Assembly: GCF_039529295.1 (NCBI RefSeq)
Contig: NZ_BAAAMN010000007.1
Span: 29,060-93,059 of the forward strand
Source: Yaniella flava
GTDB lineage: Bacteria; Actinomycetota; Actinomycetes; Actinomycetales; Micrococcaceae
DNA: 64,000 bases
Reading direction: 5' to 3'
Shown: piece by piece, positions 34,344 to 42,505 of the stretch
Layout: each line of letters starts with the position of its first letter
Position numbering within the stretch: the first letter of the stretch is position 1
Program-made: the position numbers and the translations under genes
The notes under the pieces: model-generated
What the model was told of the DNA's origin: nothing
Database searches by the model: none
Seen by the model: only the letters and a program-made list of their open reading frames with translations

Positions 34344-36248
34344 TTAGTCAACTGGGAACAGTGAGACCGAAAGTGCACCATCGTAGGTGCCGGCTTCGGT
34401 ATCGACTGGGACTTCGAGGTTCAGGTCAGCAGCGAGCTCGGTTGAGCCCACGCGGTTGTCGGTGTTGGCTTCACCAAGGGTCTGTGGCAGGGACAAGCCT
34501 TCGCCACCGGCCATGGTGCCGGCGATTGCCGAACCTGGAATCGGGTTCTGAGACTCATCAGCAACATTGGGAACCCAGCCGAGGTGATCAGCAGACACAG
34601 TGCCGTCGCCGGCGGTCAGATCCGATGACTGACCGGCCACTGCCCAACCATTGGCTTCATGACGAGTATCAGTCACGGTCACCGATGGCATCGTACCGGT
34701 CATCCGCAGACGGTCACCGGCGTTGCGTTGGTTGCCCAGCGTTGCAGTACCATCAGAGACGGACAGCACCAACGAACCTGGTTCTTCTGGGTCGCCACCT
34801 TCATCTGGCAGACCCTCTACTTCAGCTTCAACCGGAATGTCGCCTTCAGCTGGTTCTTCCGAGTCGTTTTCTTCGGCCCACAGTTCGTCTTTGAACAGGT
34901 TCGCGACGGTGGTGTTATCGATGTAGTCGCCACGAACGTCATCAGTGCCAACGGCCGAGTTCATGATCGCATCCGAGCCAGCGCCCTTGAAGAAGTATGG
35001 CACCAGGTGGTTGGTGTGGTCACCTGAGGACCAGCCGACGGTCGGCAATTCGCCGGCGTTACCGGTCATTTCGGTGAAGTTGGGATCGTCTTCGGCACCG
35101 CCCAGGTAACCGGTTTCGTGGTCAGCGGTGACCACGAGCAGCGTTTCGTCCCAGGATGAGTTGGTCTCAACCCAGTCAACGACCGAGTCGACGGCGTCAT
35201 TGAATTCCTGAGTTTCTTCGATGTTTCGGGTGGTCTCATTGGCGTGACCGGTCCAGTCGATAGCCCCACCTTCGATCATGAGGTGGAAGCCATCTTCATC
35301 CTGACCCAGGACGTTGAGTGCACCTTCGGACATGGTGTCGAGGGCCGGCACGGTATCGTTGAATGGTACTTCACCGGGCAGAGTGCCTTCGGAATCACCG
35401 CTGCGGTTCTGCTGCAGCGTTGTGGCTACCGGGGCCAGACCGAATACCTTATCGGAGGTCGTTTCACCGTTCGCCAGGGCTTCGAATTCGCCCTTGGAAT
35501 CCATGTAGTCCCAGTCGGTGTTGCCCTGTGAGACCGCGTTATAGGACTCTTCGGAAATGTAATCGTAGGCGGCGGACTGCTCTTCGCCGTCATCGTTGTA
35601 CATTGGGTGACCGGCACCCATGACGACGTCCATGTACTCGGCGTCGATCATCGAAGCACCGATTTCCTGGTAGGCGTTGCGGTCTGGGTTCGCGACCGCA
35701 TAGGAGGCCGGTGTGGCGTGGCTGTACTGCACCGAGGAGACGACACCGGCAGCACGACCGGTTTCGTGTGCGAGCTCGGACATCGTCTTGAGCTCGTTGC
35801 CCTCCGGATCGACGTTCAATGCGCCGTTATTTACCTTGGTTCCGGTCGCCATGGCGGTACCGGCGGCAGCTGAGTCGGTCGGCGTGTTCTTGGCCCAGTT
35901 GAAGTCGCCCCAGGCGCCGGCTGAATCGTATTCGTAACCGTCTGCCATGGTGTCCAACGAGTGGGTGGCCAGGCCAATGTGGTTGAATTCTTCGTAGGCC
36001 TGAACTGGCTCGCCATCCTGCTCGGTCACGTTACCCGGCTCACCCTCGGTGATGTACTGTGACTGTCCGGTTTCATACAGGTTCGTGTTGGCCACGTGGT
36101 TGTAACCCATGCCATCGCCGATCATCACGATGACGTTTTTCGGAGACTGGGTGTCGTTGTCTGCGTATGCCGGGGCGATGCTGGCGCCGGCAAGCACTGC
36201 CAGGGACAATACCCCGGTGGTAGTGCGTTGAAGGATTTTCTTCGACAT
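34344..36248 (-). CDS. Secreted alkaline phosphatase with C-terminal WxL-like domain
   Basis: 634 residues: a signal peptide (cleaving near APAYAD, residue 30), then a PhoA-family domain to about residue 470 and a beta-rich C-terminal domain of about 150 residues. The active site includes Asp45 (MIGDGMG), the nucleophile Ser126 (TPTDSAAAGTAMATGTK), WTGHANE, TADHETGYLGG and SGDHTNHLVP. The C-terminal part has DRLRMTGTMPSVTVTDTR, NGWAVAGQSSDL and a final TYDGALSVSLFPVD, which resembles the WxL surface domain, although the WxL motifs themselves are degenerate. It should release phosphate outside the cell while held on the wall. ATG 36248 follows AAAAGG. The DUF916 gene lies downstream. Confidence 0.9.
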   Translation of the reverse strand: MSKKILQRTTTGVLSLAVLAGASIAPAYADNDTQSPKNVIVMIGDGMGYNHVANTNLYETGQSQYITEGEPGNVTEQDGEPVQAYEEFNHIGLATHSLDTMADGYEYDSAGAWGDFNWAKNTPTDSAAAGTAMATGTKVNNGALNVDPEGNELKTMSELAHETGRAAGVVSSVQYSHATPASYAVANPDRNAYQEIGASMIDAEYMDVVMGAGHPMYNDDGEEQSAAYDYISEESYNAVSQGNTDWDYMDSKGEFEALANGETTSDKVFGLAPVATTLQQNRSGDSEGTLPGEVPFNDTVPALDTMSEGALNVLGQDEDGFHLMIEGGAIDWTGHANETTRNIEETQEFNDAVDSVVDWVETNSSWDETLLVVTADHETGYLGGAEDDPNFTEMTGNAGELPTVGWSSGDHTNHLVPYFFKGAGSDAIMNSAVGTDDVRGDYIDNTTVANLFKDELWAEENDSEEPAEGDIPVEAEVEGLPDEGGDPEEPGSLVLSVSDGTATLGNQRNAGDRLRMTGTMPSVTVTDTRHEANGWAVAGQSSDLTAGDGTVSADHLGWVPNVADESQNPIPGSAIAGTMAGGEGLSLPQTLGEANTDNRVGSTELAADLNLEVPVDTEAGTYDGALSVSLFPVD

Positions 36249-36439
36249 GTAGAACCTTTTCGTTCGTGATGAGAATTTCCTTGAGCAATTCCGCTCGGGT
36301 CGTGCTGTGTTGACGACCAGAATTCACGATAAAGTGGGCGTCTAACTGCAGAAACATCAAAAAGTTAACGGGCCCCAAACACTTCACGTGCAGCAGCTTT
36401 CCAACGTTGCAGCACGGCGGCAGGCCGCGGCAAATTTAC

Positions 36440-36445
36440 TAGAGT
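36440..36445 (+). promoter_or_regulatory. -10 box TAGAGT placed for leaderless transcription
   Basis: TAGAGT, 6 bases, then ATG 36452. Confidence 0.55.
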
Positions 36446-36451
36446 GGCACC

Positions 36452-37231
36452 ATGAAGATTTTGTTGCTGGGGTTTGGTTCGATCGGTCGTCACATCGTCC
36501 GGCTGCTGGATCACGACTTCACCGCTATGGTGCGCGATATCGATGCGCACCGCGAGCGCGGCACACTCGGTGTTCGCCTCATTACCCAACAGCACTTTGA
36601 CCAGGCGGTTGCCGAGGCTGATCTCGTGGTCGAAGCCGCCGGGGTGGCCGCAGCACAACAGTTATTGCCGAATGTGGACAAACCGTTTGTGCTCACCTCG
36701 GTCGGTGCTCTGGCTGATCCGGATATCGCGGATTCACTCATGACGCCCCACTTGCACGTCACCAATGGCGCCATCGGCGGTTTCGACATTTTAGAAGCCG
36801 TGGCGCATCAGCTCGACAACGTCTCGATCACAACGTCAAAGGATCCGTCAGGGCTGGTGCAATCGTGGATGTCCTCGGACGAAGCACACCGATTAGACCA
36901 GCTCACCGAGCCCGAAACGATTTTTACTGGCAACCCGATCGAGGCCATCGAGAAATTCCCGGGCAACGTCAACGTGGCAGTCGCACTGGCCTATGCAACT
37001 CGCGGATCGAAGCCGCTCTCGGAATCGCTACAACGTGTCCAGGTCCAATTGGTTGCAGATCCGGTGCGCACTGATTCGGCCCACGTCGTCGAAGTATCCG
37101 GGGACGCTGGCCGCTTCAGATTCGAATTCGTCTCGGCACCGAGCCCGATTAACCCGGCGACGTCCGGGACGACGGCGCTGTCACTCGCCGCAACGATCCG
37201 AAGGGTCGAACCTTATATTCTGCACGGCTGA
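36452..37231 (+). CDS. Aspartate dehydrogenase-like oxidoreductase (NadX/DUF108 family)
   Basis: 259 residues. The NAD-binding fold starts at once (LLLGFGSIGRHIVRLL), and later segments FVLTSVGALADPDIADSL, HVTNGAIGGFDILEAV, FTGNPIEAIEKFPGNVNVAVAL and the C-terminal NPATSGTTALSLAATIRR are those of the aspartate dehydrogenase domain. The family turns aspartate to iminoaspartate, feeding NAD synthesis, or works in amino-acid metabolism. No nad genes are nearby, so the role is open. Confidence 0.85.
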   Translation: MKILLLGFGSIGRHIVRLLDHDFTAMVRDIDAHRERGTLGVRLITQQHFDQAVAEADLVVEAAGVAAAQQLLPNVDKPFVLTSVGALADPDIADSLMTPHLHVTNGAIGGFDILEAVAHQLDNVSITTSKDPSGLVQSWMSSDEAHRLDQLTEPETIFTGNPIEAIEKFPGNVNVAVALAYATRGSKPLSESLQRVQVQLVADPVRTDSAHVVEVSGDAGRFRFEFVSAPSPINPATSGTTALSLAATIRRVEPYILHG

Positions 37232-37264
37232 CGCGTCACGTCTCTGATCCGATCAAACGCTTAG

Positions 37265-37846
37265 CTATTCAGACGTGTTTGAAATATACCCATTCCAGAT
37301 ACGTTGTGCTTGTTCTGGAGATAATCGGGCAATCTCGTGTCGAGGCATTTTCACGACGTAAACAAGCGTATTCACGAGCCACTCAGGAACCGCTGCTTTC
37401 TCGTCTGGTTCAGTCGAAGCTTTTAAACCATACGCAGCTCTACCCAGGGCATCGATAGCCGCAGCGAGAGGAACAGTAGCAGGGTCATCTCGCATCTGTG
37501 ACACGCGATCTTGAACTTCCCTGTAAACTTCGGCATCACTGCGAGCGCCTAATGCCCATACCTCGGCTACATCGACGACAACCGTTCCAGAGTCATCATG
37601 AGTCGCGCGCCAAACAAGGCGCCAATCCCGGTCACCAACTACAATTTTTCGGAAGCCGATGAGCTTTCCTCGAAGAGCTTTGCCAGCTTCTGGGTTGCGC
37701 TCTAGTAGAAGGCATTTCTTGAGGGCCCACCGTACAACTTGTGGATCGCCTTTACGAAGCATCGTCTGCAAATCGCCCCAAGCAGCGTCGGTGAGACGAA
37801 CAACGGTACCCTCGGCTTCAGGGTGTCGGCCACCTCGACGTGTCAT
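37265..37846 (-). CDS. RelE-family toxin with a C-terminal extension
   Basis: 193 residues. The first 95 or so have the RelE/ParE fold pattern (VVRLTDAAWGDLQTMLRKGD, LLLERNPEAGKALRGKL, FRKIVVGDRDWRLVWRATHD, VVVDVAEVWALGARSDAEVY). Typical RelE toxins end there. The remaining 95 residues (DRVSQMRDDPATVPLAAAID to the end) form a predicted helical extension I do not recognise. It lies downstream of a Phd-type antitoxin gene with a 4-bp ATGA overlap, so the two form a type II toxin-antitoxin operon. Target not shown; RelE relatives cut mRNA on the ribosome. Confidence 0.85.
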   Translation of the reverse strand: MTRRGGRHPEAEGTVVRLTDAAWGDLQTMLRKGDPQVVRWALKKCLLLERNPEAGKALRGKLIGFRKIVVGDRDWRLVWRATHDDSGTVVVDVAEVWALGARSDAEVYREVQDRVSQMRDDPATVPLAAAIDALGRAAYGLKASTEPDEKAAVPEWLVNTLVYVVKMPRHEIARLSPEQAQRIWNGYISNTSE

Positions 37847-38172
37847 TCGCGACCGGCGGCTAGATCTGCATCGAGTTCTGCATCTAATGCATCACGGTCG
37901 AAACCTAATTCAGATATGACATCATCCAAATTCAGGCGTCGGCCGGAGTCAGTTGCCAAACGTGACAGCAAAAGAACACTATCTTTGAGGTCTTCCTCCA
38001 GTTGCCTGATTTCTTCGAGATGTTCCATACTCACTATTGCGGCAACCGCTTTCCCGTGGCGCTCCACCACGAGGTCTTCACCGAGTTCAGCAGCGCGTAC
38101 TAAATTTGGTACGCCACGAGTGGCGGCTTCAGTGACTGAAACAACGTGCGGAGAAACTTCGAAGGTTGACAT
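37843..38172 (-). CDS. Phd/YefM-family antitoxin
   Basis: 109 residues. The N-terminal DNA-binding domain is visible in VVSVTEAATRGVPNLVRAAE, GEDLVVERHGKAVAAIVSME; the acidic C-terminal part (LNLDDVISELGFDRDALDAE) is suited to wrap the toxin. First gene of the toxin-antitoxin operon. Two 10-bp direct repeats overlap its promoter and are the likely operator. Confidence 0.88.
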   Translation of the reverse strand: MSTFEVSPHVVSVTEAATRGVPNLVRAAELGEDLVVERHGKAVAAIVSMEHLEEIRQLEEDLKDSVLLLSRLATDSGRRLNLDDVISELGFDRDALDAELDADLAAGRE

Positions 38173-38183
38173 AATTAAAACTA

Positions 38184-38205
38184 TACAGTTTTCTGTACAG
38201 TTTTC
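38184..38205. promoter_or_regulatory. Direct repeats upstream of the antitoxin gene
   Basis: TACAGTTTTC occurs at 38184-38193 and again at 38196-38205, one per 12 bases, within 35 bp of the antitoxin start. This placement suits binding of the Phd-toxin complex for autoregulation. Confidence 0.55.
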
Positions 38206-38279
38206 AAAGAGTTGTGCAGCAATCTTAGATCAGCGGTCTGGCGCACGCCACCAAAGATCCCTCAATTAGCTCCCGCGTT

Positions 38280-38285
38280 TAGGAT
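38280..38285 (+). promoter_or_regulatory. -10 box TAGGAT placed for leaderless transcription
   Basis: TAGGAT, 7 bases, then GTG 38293; this sets the start inside the longer open frame, since the ATG at 38284 overlaps the box. Confidence 0.5.
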
Positions 38286-38292
38286 GGTGGAC

Positions 38293-39516
38293 GTGAGGAA
38301 AGTAGAGCCAGAACACGAATACTATGCTGTCCCCGCGCACAGCACACAAAAATCCGCGGCCCGGGTGGAATCGCGGGCGATCTGGATTTCGATTAGCTTC
38401 GCAGCCCTGGCGGCGGTGGTTGGTCTGATCGCATTCGCGGGCAAACTCACGCCACTGTCAGCCGACTACTCCGTGGGCACGGTTGCCGGCTGGACCGCAG
38501 GCATTGCCGCCGGGATCTCGGCCCTGCTCGGGTTGATCATCGCTACCGGTCCGCAACACGGCAACCTGGGATGGATGCGTCGCCGGTTCTGGGGCTGGTG
38601 GCTCCTCGATTTCATCGGCCTGATCATCACCCACGGGGCCATCGCCACCCTGGCCGTGCTAAGCACTTTTCAACTCTTTCAACGAGCGTTTCAAGGACTC
38701 GTGGTCGATGGAATTGCTGCGACCGTGTTGCTGTGCCTGGTCTCGGCCGTGGCCTCCTACTTTGGTTTCAGCTCGGCTTCTCGCGCGTCCACCGCCTCAA
38801 TATCAACGCTGCTCGCGCTGTTCATGGTCGCGGGCATGTTGGCCTCGATGCTGCTGGCTGAGAACCCATACTGGTGGCACATGTTCTTCTCTCAGCTGGG
38901 CACCGGCCAGGCCGGGGTCCTGTCATTTTGGACGTTCAACACCACCATCACCGTCACGGGCATCGTGCTGACGACCCTGGCGAATTTCATTTCCCAGGAC
39001 CTCTACGCATGGGCAGAGCACCGACGTCGGCAAGGGAAGCGTCGCGGTTTCGTGCGGATGCTCAAAGGCGGCATGATGCTGATGGGGATCTGCATGGTGG
39101 GGTTGTCCTTGGTCTCGATCCACGTCAGCGACCCGATCCACACCGGCTTCGTGCAAATCTTGGCCGCGACGTTTGGGATCATGGTGCTCACCGTCCCGAT
39201 CTGGCTCCCTGGCGCCCCGGCGGCGATGTACGTCATCAGCTACCTCATGCTGGGACTCGGCGTCTTTTCTGTGGCCCTCTGGTACCCGCTGGGCTACTAC
39301 AACTTGACCGCGCTCGAACTGGCGTTCGCCGGGATCATCTTCGCCTGGCTGGTCGTGCTTATCCGCACGGTGGACGGCATGATCTCCGACGTCATCCCGC
39401 AACACCAACCCGTCGCACAGCCCGATGACGATGCCAATGTCACGCAGAGCGACGATACACCTGACGCAGCGACCAAAGGAGCTTTCTTTGACGATGAGCA
39501 AACCCACCACCGTTGA
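38293..39516 (+). CDS. DUF998-like polytopic membrane protein
   Basis: 407 residues with about ten hydrophobic segments, beginning near IWISISFAALAAVVGLIAFAG and ending near FAGIIFAWLVVLIRTVDGM, then a hydrophilic acidic tail. Length and spacing resemble the DUF998 family; no catalytic motif is visible. The start is GTG 38293 by its promoter position. The next gene begins 23 bp before its end, so three genes (this, DUF1801 and the MpaB-like gene) form one operon. Confidence 0.75.
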   Translation: MRKVEPEHEYYAVPAHSTQKSAARVESRAIWISISFAALAAVVGLIAFAGKLTPLSADYSVGTVAGWTAGIAAGISALLGLIIATGPQHGNLGWMRRRFWGWWLLDFIGLIITHGAIATLAVLSTFQLFQRAFQGLVVDGIAATVLLCLVSAVASYFGFSSASRASTASISTLLALFMVAGMLASMLLAENPYWWHMFFSQLGTGQAGVLSFWTFNTTITVTGIVLTTLANFISQDLYAWAEHRRRQGKRRGFVRMLKGGMMLMGICMVGLSLVSIHVSDPIHTGFVQILAATFGIMVLTVPIWLPGAPAAMYVISYLMLGLGVFSVALWYPLGYYNLTALELAFAGIIFAWLVVLIRTVDGMISDVIPQHQPVAQPDDDANVTQSDDTPDAATKGAFFDDEQTHHR

Positions 39517-39865
39517 TGAATTCTTCGACCAATTTCACGCCCCTGCCCGCAGTACTCTGAACCGATTGCGAGCCGTCGCAGACCGAGCCGCACCGAATAC
39601 GCACACCGCACTGAAGTGGGGTTCGCCGGCGTGGATCCATGCATCCGGGACCATCCTGTTTATCGTCGATGGGTTCAAGCGTCATGCCAACGTGGTTTTT
39701 ACCCCGAGCACCCGCGACGCATTCGACGCAGAACTCGCGACCTTCCAGACGGGCAAAGGCTCGGTCAAAATTCCTTATACCGAGACAGTTCCCCGCCACC
39801 TGCTGCACCGCATGGTGGCCTACCGGATCCGTGAACATGAACAGGACGGCATACGGTGGATGTGA
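39494..39865 (+). CDS. DUF1801 domain protein
   Basis: 123 residues with the DUF1801 pattern: VDEFFDQFHAPARSTLNRLR, ALKWGSPAWIHASGTILFIV, RHANVVFTP and GKGSVKIPYTETVPRHLL. A small cytosolic protein with an alpha-beta fold of unknown activity. ATG 39494 is preceded by AAAGGAG, spaced a little far (about 10 bases). It overlaps both neighbours. Confidence 0.85.
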   Translation: MSKPTTVDEFFDQFHAPARSTLNRLRAVADRAAPNTHTALKWGSPAWIHASGTILFIVDGFKRHANVVFTPSTRDAFDAELATFQTGKGSVKIPYTETVPRHLLHRMVAYRIREHEQDGIRWM

Positions 39866-40659
39866 AATCTCCGCGCACCGACGTGCAGCTGGCGTGGGAA
39901 GGCATCGTGCTCGCCGGAGCCGGCGCGGCCATCGCGTTACAGGTGGCCCACCGACCAGTGGCTGCCGGGGTGGCGCAGCATTCCAATTTCACCGCAGACC
40001 CTTTGGGCCGGCTGCGCCGCACCCTGCAGTACATTTACGCGGTCGTGCTACCCGAAGCTCAGTTAGCTCGTACCACCGTCGCCAACTGGGTCTCGCGTGC
40101 CCACGAACCCGTCGAAGGCACCCTCGACGGCGCACAGTACAGTGCCGCCGACCCCGACACACAACGCTGGGTGACGTCAACGCTGTATTGGACGGCCGAG
40201 CAGGTCCGCTGGCGCATCTGGGGTGAACAGCATCCCGACGACGCCGAGCAGATTTATCGCAGTTACGCAGTCCTAGGCACAGCATTAGGCATGCCGAAAG
40301 AGTACTGGCCTCGCGATCGCGCTGCTTTCCAACAGTATTGGGAATGGCAAACGTCCGACCTCGAGGTCACCAAGAACGCCCGACAGATCATGGCAGACCT
40401 CTTCGCGGCCGAAAGCGCTCCCGCGTGGTTGCGCACCGCCATGCCGCTTGCGAAGTTCCTCACCGCTGGACTGTTGCCAGCCCACATCCGCATCCAATTG
40501 GGTTTGGACTGGGATGGCGCCGACTCGATGCGGGAAGATCGGCTCTGGCGCGTCCTCCGCCGCACCTACCCCCGTCTGCCCACCGGCATCCGCCACGCAC
40601 CGACACGCTTCGTCGTCACCGGGCTTACTTATAAAGGTCCTGGTACTCGCTCCGGATGA
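39856..40659 (+). CDS. Oxygenase MpaB-like (DUF2236) protein
   Basis: 267 residues. The N-terminal EGIVLAGAGAAIALQVAHRPVAAGVAQHS and the middle DTQRWVTSTLYWTAEQVRW plus the AGLLPAHIRIQLGL segment match the MpaB/latex-clearing oxygenase family, which binds a b-type haem and oxidises lipophilic compounds. Start GTG 39856 overlaps the DUF1801 stop by 10 bp. Its last 35 bp overlap the end of the convergent acyl-CoA ligase gene, a long convergent overlap. Confidence 0.85.
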   Translation: MDVKSPRTDVQLAWEGIVLAGAGAAIALQVAHRPVAAGVAQHSNFTADPLGRLRRTLQYIYAVVLPEAQLARTTVANWVSRAHEPVEGTLDGAQYSAADPDTQRWVTSTLYWTAEQVRWRIWGEQHPDDAEQIYRSYAVLGTALGMPKEYWPRDRAAFQQYWEWQTSDLEVTKNARQIMADLFAAESAPAWLRTAMPLAKFLTAGLLPAHIRIQLGLDWDGADSMREDRLWRVLRRTYPRLPTGIRHAPTRFVVTGLTYKGPGTRSG

Positions 40660-42271
40660 CTTTCTTATCGATCTTGCCGACCGAGGTGGCGGGGATTTCG
40701 TCGACCACCTGGAATTGTTCAGGCAACTGCCATTTCGCGAAGCGTTTCAACAGGTGCTCGTGCACTTCGTCCTTGGTGATGTCTTGACCTTCCTGGAGGA
40801 CCAACAACATGAAAGGCCGCTCATCCCACTTCGGGTGCTCCAGCCCAACCACGGCGGCCTGGACCACTTTCGGATGCCCGACCATGGCGTTTTCCATGTC
40901 GATGGACGAGATCCATTCGCCACCGGATTTGATGACGTCCTTGAGCCGGTCGGTGATCTTCACAAAAGCGTTCCGATCCATGGTGGCCACGTCGCCGGAG
41001 CGCCAGTAGCCATCCACAAACTTATCGGCCATCTCGCTCTCTGACATCCCGTGATAGCTCGCAGTAATCCACGGCCCTTTAATCAGCATCTCACCGGTGG
41101 TCTCACCATCCGCGGGCACTTCATTGCCCACGCCGTCGACGATTTTCATGTCAACATTGACCGGCACGCGCCCCTGCTTGGAACCATATGCTTCGAGTTC
41201 CTCTTCGCTCAGATGTTCGCGCATCGTCGGGGTGATGCGGTTGACGGCGACCAGCGGAGACGTTTCGGTCGCGCCGTAGGCGTGGACCACTTCGGCGTTG
41301 AAGGTTTCCTTGTACCCGGTGATCATCGACAACGGTGGTTCGGTGCCGCCGCACAGCAGTCGCAGGCCGGTGAGATCCTTGACGCCCGTGGATTTCAGCA
41401 CCTCAAGCATCGGGCTGAAGATGGCGGGCACCCCGTTGGTGACGGTCACACCTTCTTCAGTGATGGCACCGGTAATCTCGCCCAGGGTGTCAGCCGAGAA
41501 CTGTCCCGGCAACACGAGTTTTGCCCCGGCGAGCACGGTTGCCTGGATGGTGCCCCAGGTCAGCACGTGGAACATCGGTGTAATCGGCATGACGACGTCG
41601 AATGGCGTCACCGAAAGCCCGTTGACGAAGCCGTAGGCGTGCAAAAACTGCGAACGGTGCGAGTAGAACACGCCCTTTGGGCGGCCGGTGGTCCCGGTGG
41701 TGTAGCCGGCCGCGAAGGCAGAGGTTTCGGAGATGTTCGGCCACTCGGGCAGTGGCTCGGCCTCGGCGAGAAGGTCCTCGTAGTACACCGCATTGGGCAG
41801 GCTGTGCTCGATCTCGCCGTCGGAGAGAATGACCCAGGTTTTGACGTGCTGCGCTTTCGTCGCAATGCCCTGGATCATCGGTACAAGTGTTTCGTCGACG
41901 ATGACCACCGATGCCGCAGTATCGTCCAGAACATATAGCAGGTCTTCTTCACCCAAGCGTAAGTTCAACTGGGTGAACACGGCACCAATGGCGGGGACTG
42001 CCCAGTACAGCTCGTAGTGGCGCAGCGAATTCCAGTCCATCACACCAACGCGATCGCCGATGCGTACCCCCAGTTTTGCCAGCGCCGCGGCAGCCCGTTC
42101 AATACGGTCGAAGTTTTCTTTATAGGTTGTGCGTCCCCATTCACCCTTGGAGTTGCGATGCACAATCTCGGTGTCCGGAAACGAGCGCACGGATTGGCGA
42201 ATCAAACTCCCCATCGTGAGCTGGTAGTCGTCCTGCATTGTGGATGGATAACCGTGTACGACAGCTGACAT
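40625..42271 (-). CDS. Long-chain/medium-chain acyl-CoA ligase
   Basis: 548 residues, an ANL-superfamily AMP-forming ligase: P-loop YTTGTTGRPKGVFYSH, HAYGATETSPL, WRSGDVATMD, ITDRLKDVIKSGGEWISS, and C-terminal Lys in SVGKIDKKVIR. The layout (MQDDYQLTMGSLIRQSVRSF start) is that of the AlkK/fatty-acid ligases. It activates carboxylic acids with ATP and CoA for beta-oxidation, which ties in with the acyl-CoA dehydrogenase and ETF genes at 45.6-50.4 kb. Start ATG 42271 follows TTAGGA. Confidence 0.93.
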   Translation of the reverse strand: MSAVVHGYPSTMQDDYQLTMGSLIRQSVRSFPDTEIVHRNSKGEWGRTTYKENFDRIERAAAALAKLGVRIGDRVGVMDWNSLRHYELYWAVPAIGAVFTQLNLRLGEEDLLYVLDDTAASVVIVDETLVPMIQGIATKAQHVKTWVILSDGEIEHSLPNAVYYEDLLAEAEPLPEWPNISETSAFAAGYTTGTTGRPKGVFYSHRSQFLHAYGFVNGLSVTPFDVVMPITPMFHVLTWGTIQATVLAGAKLVLPGQFSADTLGEITGAITEEGVTVTNGVPAIFSPMLEVLKSTGVKDLTGLRLLCGGTEPPLSMITGYKETFNAEVVHAYGATETSPLVAVNRITPTMREHLSEEELEAYGSKQGRVPVNVDMKIVDGVGNEVPADGETTGEMLIKGPWITASYHGMSESEMADKFVDGYWRSGDVATMDRNAFVKITDRLKDVIKSGGEWISSIDMENAMVGHPKVVQAAVVGLEHPKWDERPFMLLVLQEGQDITKDEVHEHLLKRFAKWQLPEQFQVVDEIPATSVGKIDKKVIRSEYQDLYK

Positions 42272-42505
42272 CGTGGTCCTAACGTTGAGGGACTAGATAT
42301 TGTGTTGCACCCCACGATATCGGAGGTCGACGTGAACCGGAACCAACGCTGACACTTTGAGTGTAAATGCAGGCCCGCGTGTCGTGAGTACGGGGGTATT
42401 GAAACCAAGAGCCCTCCGGTATGCTGTCATCTTAAGTGACGCCTGTCACCAACATTTCTCACGCACCGTAGTCCTTATGGACCAGTTTGAAGGGGTTCCA
42501 TAGCA

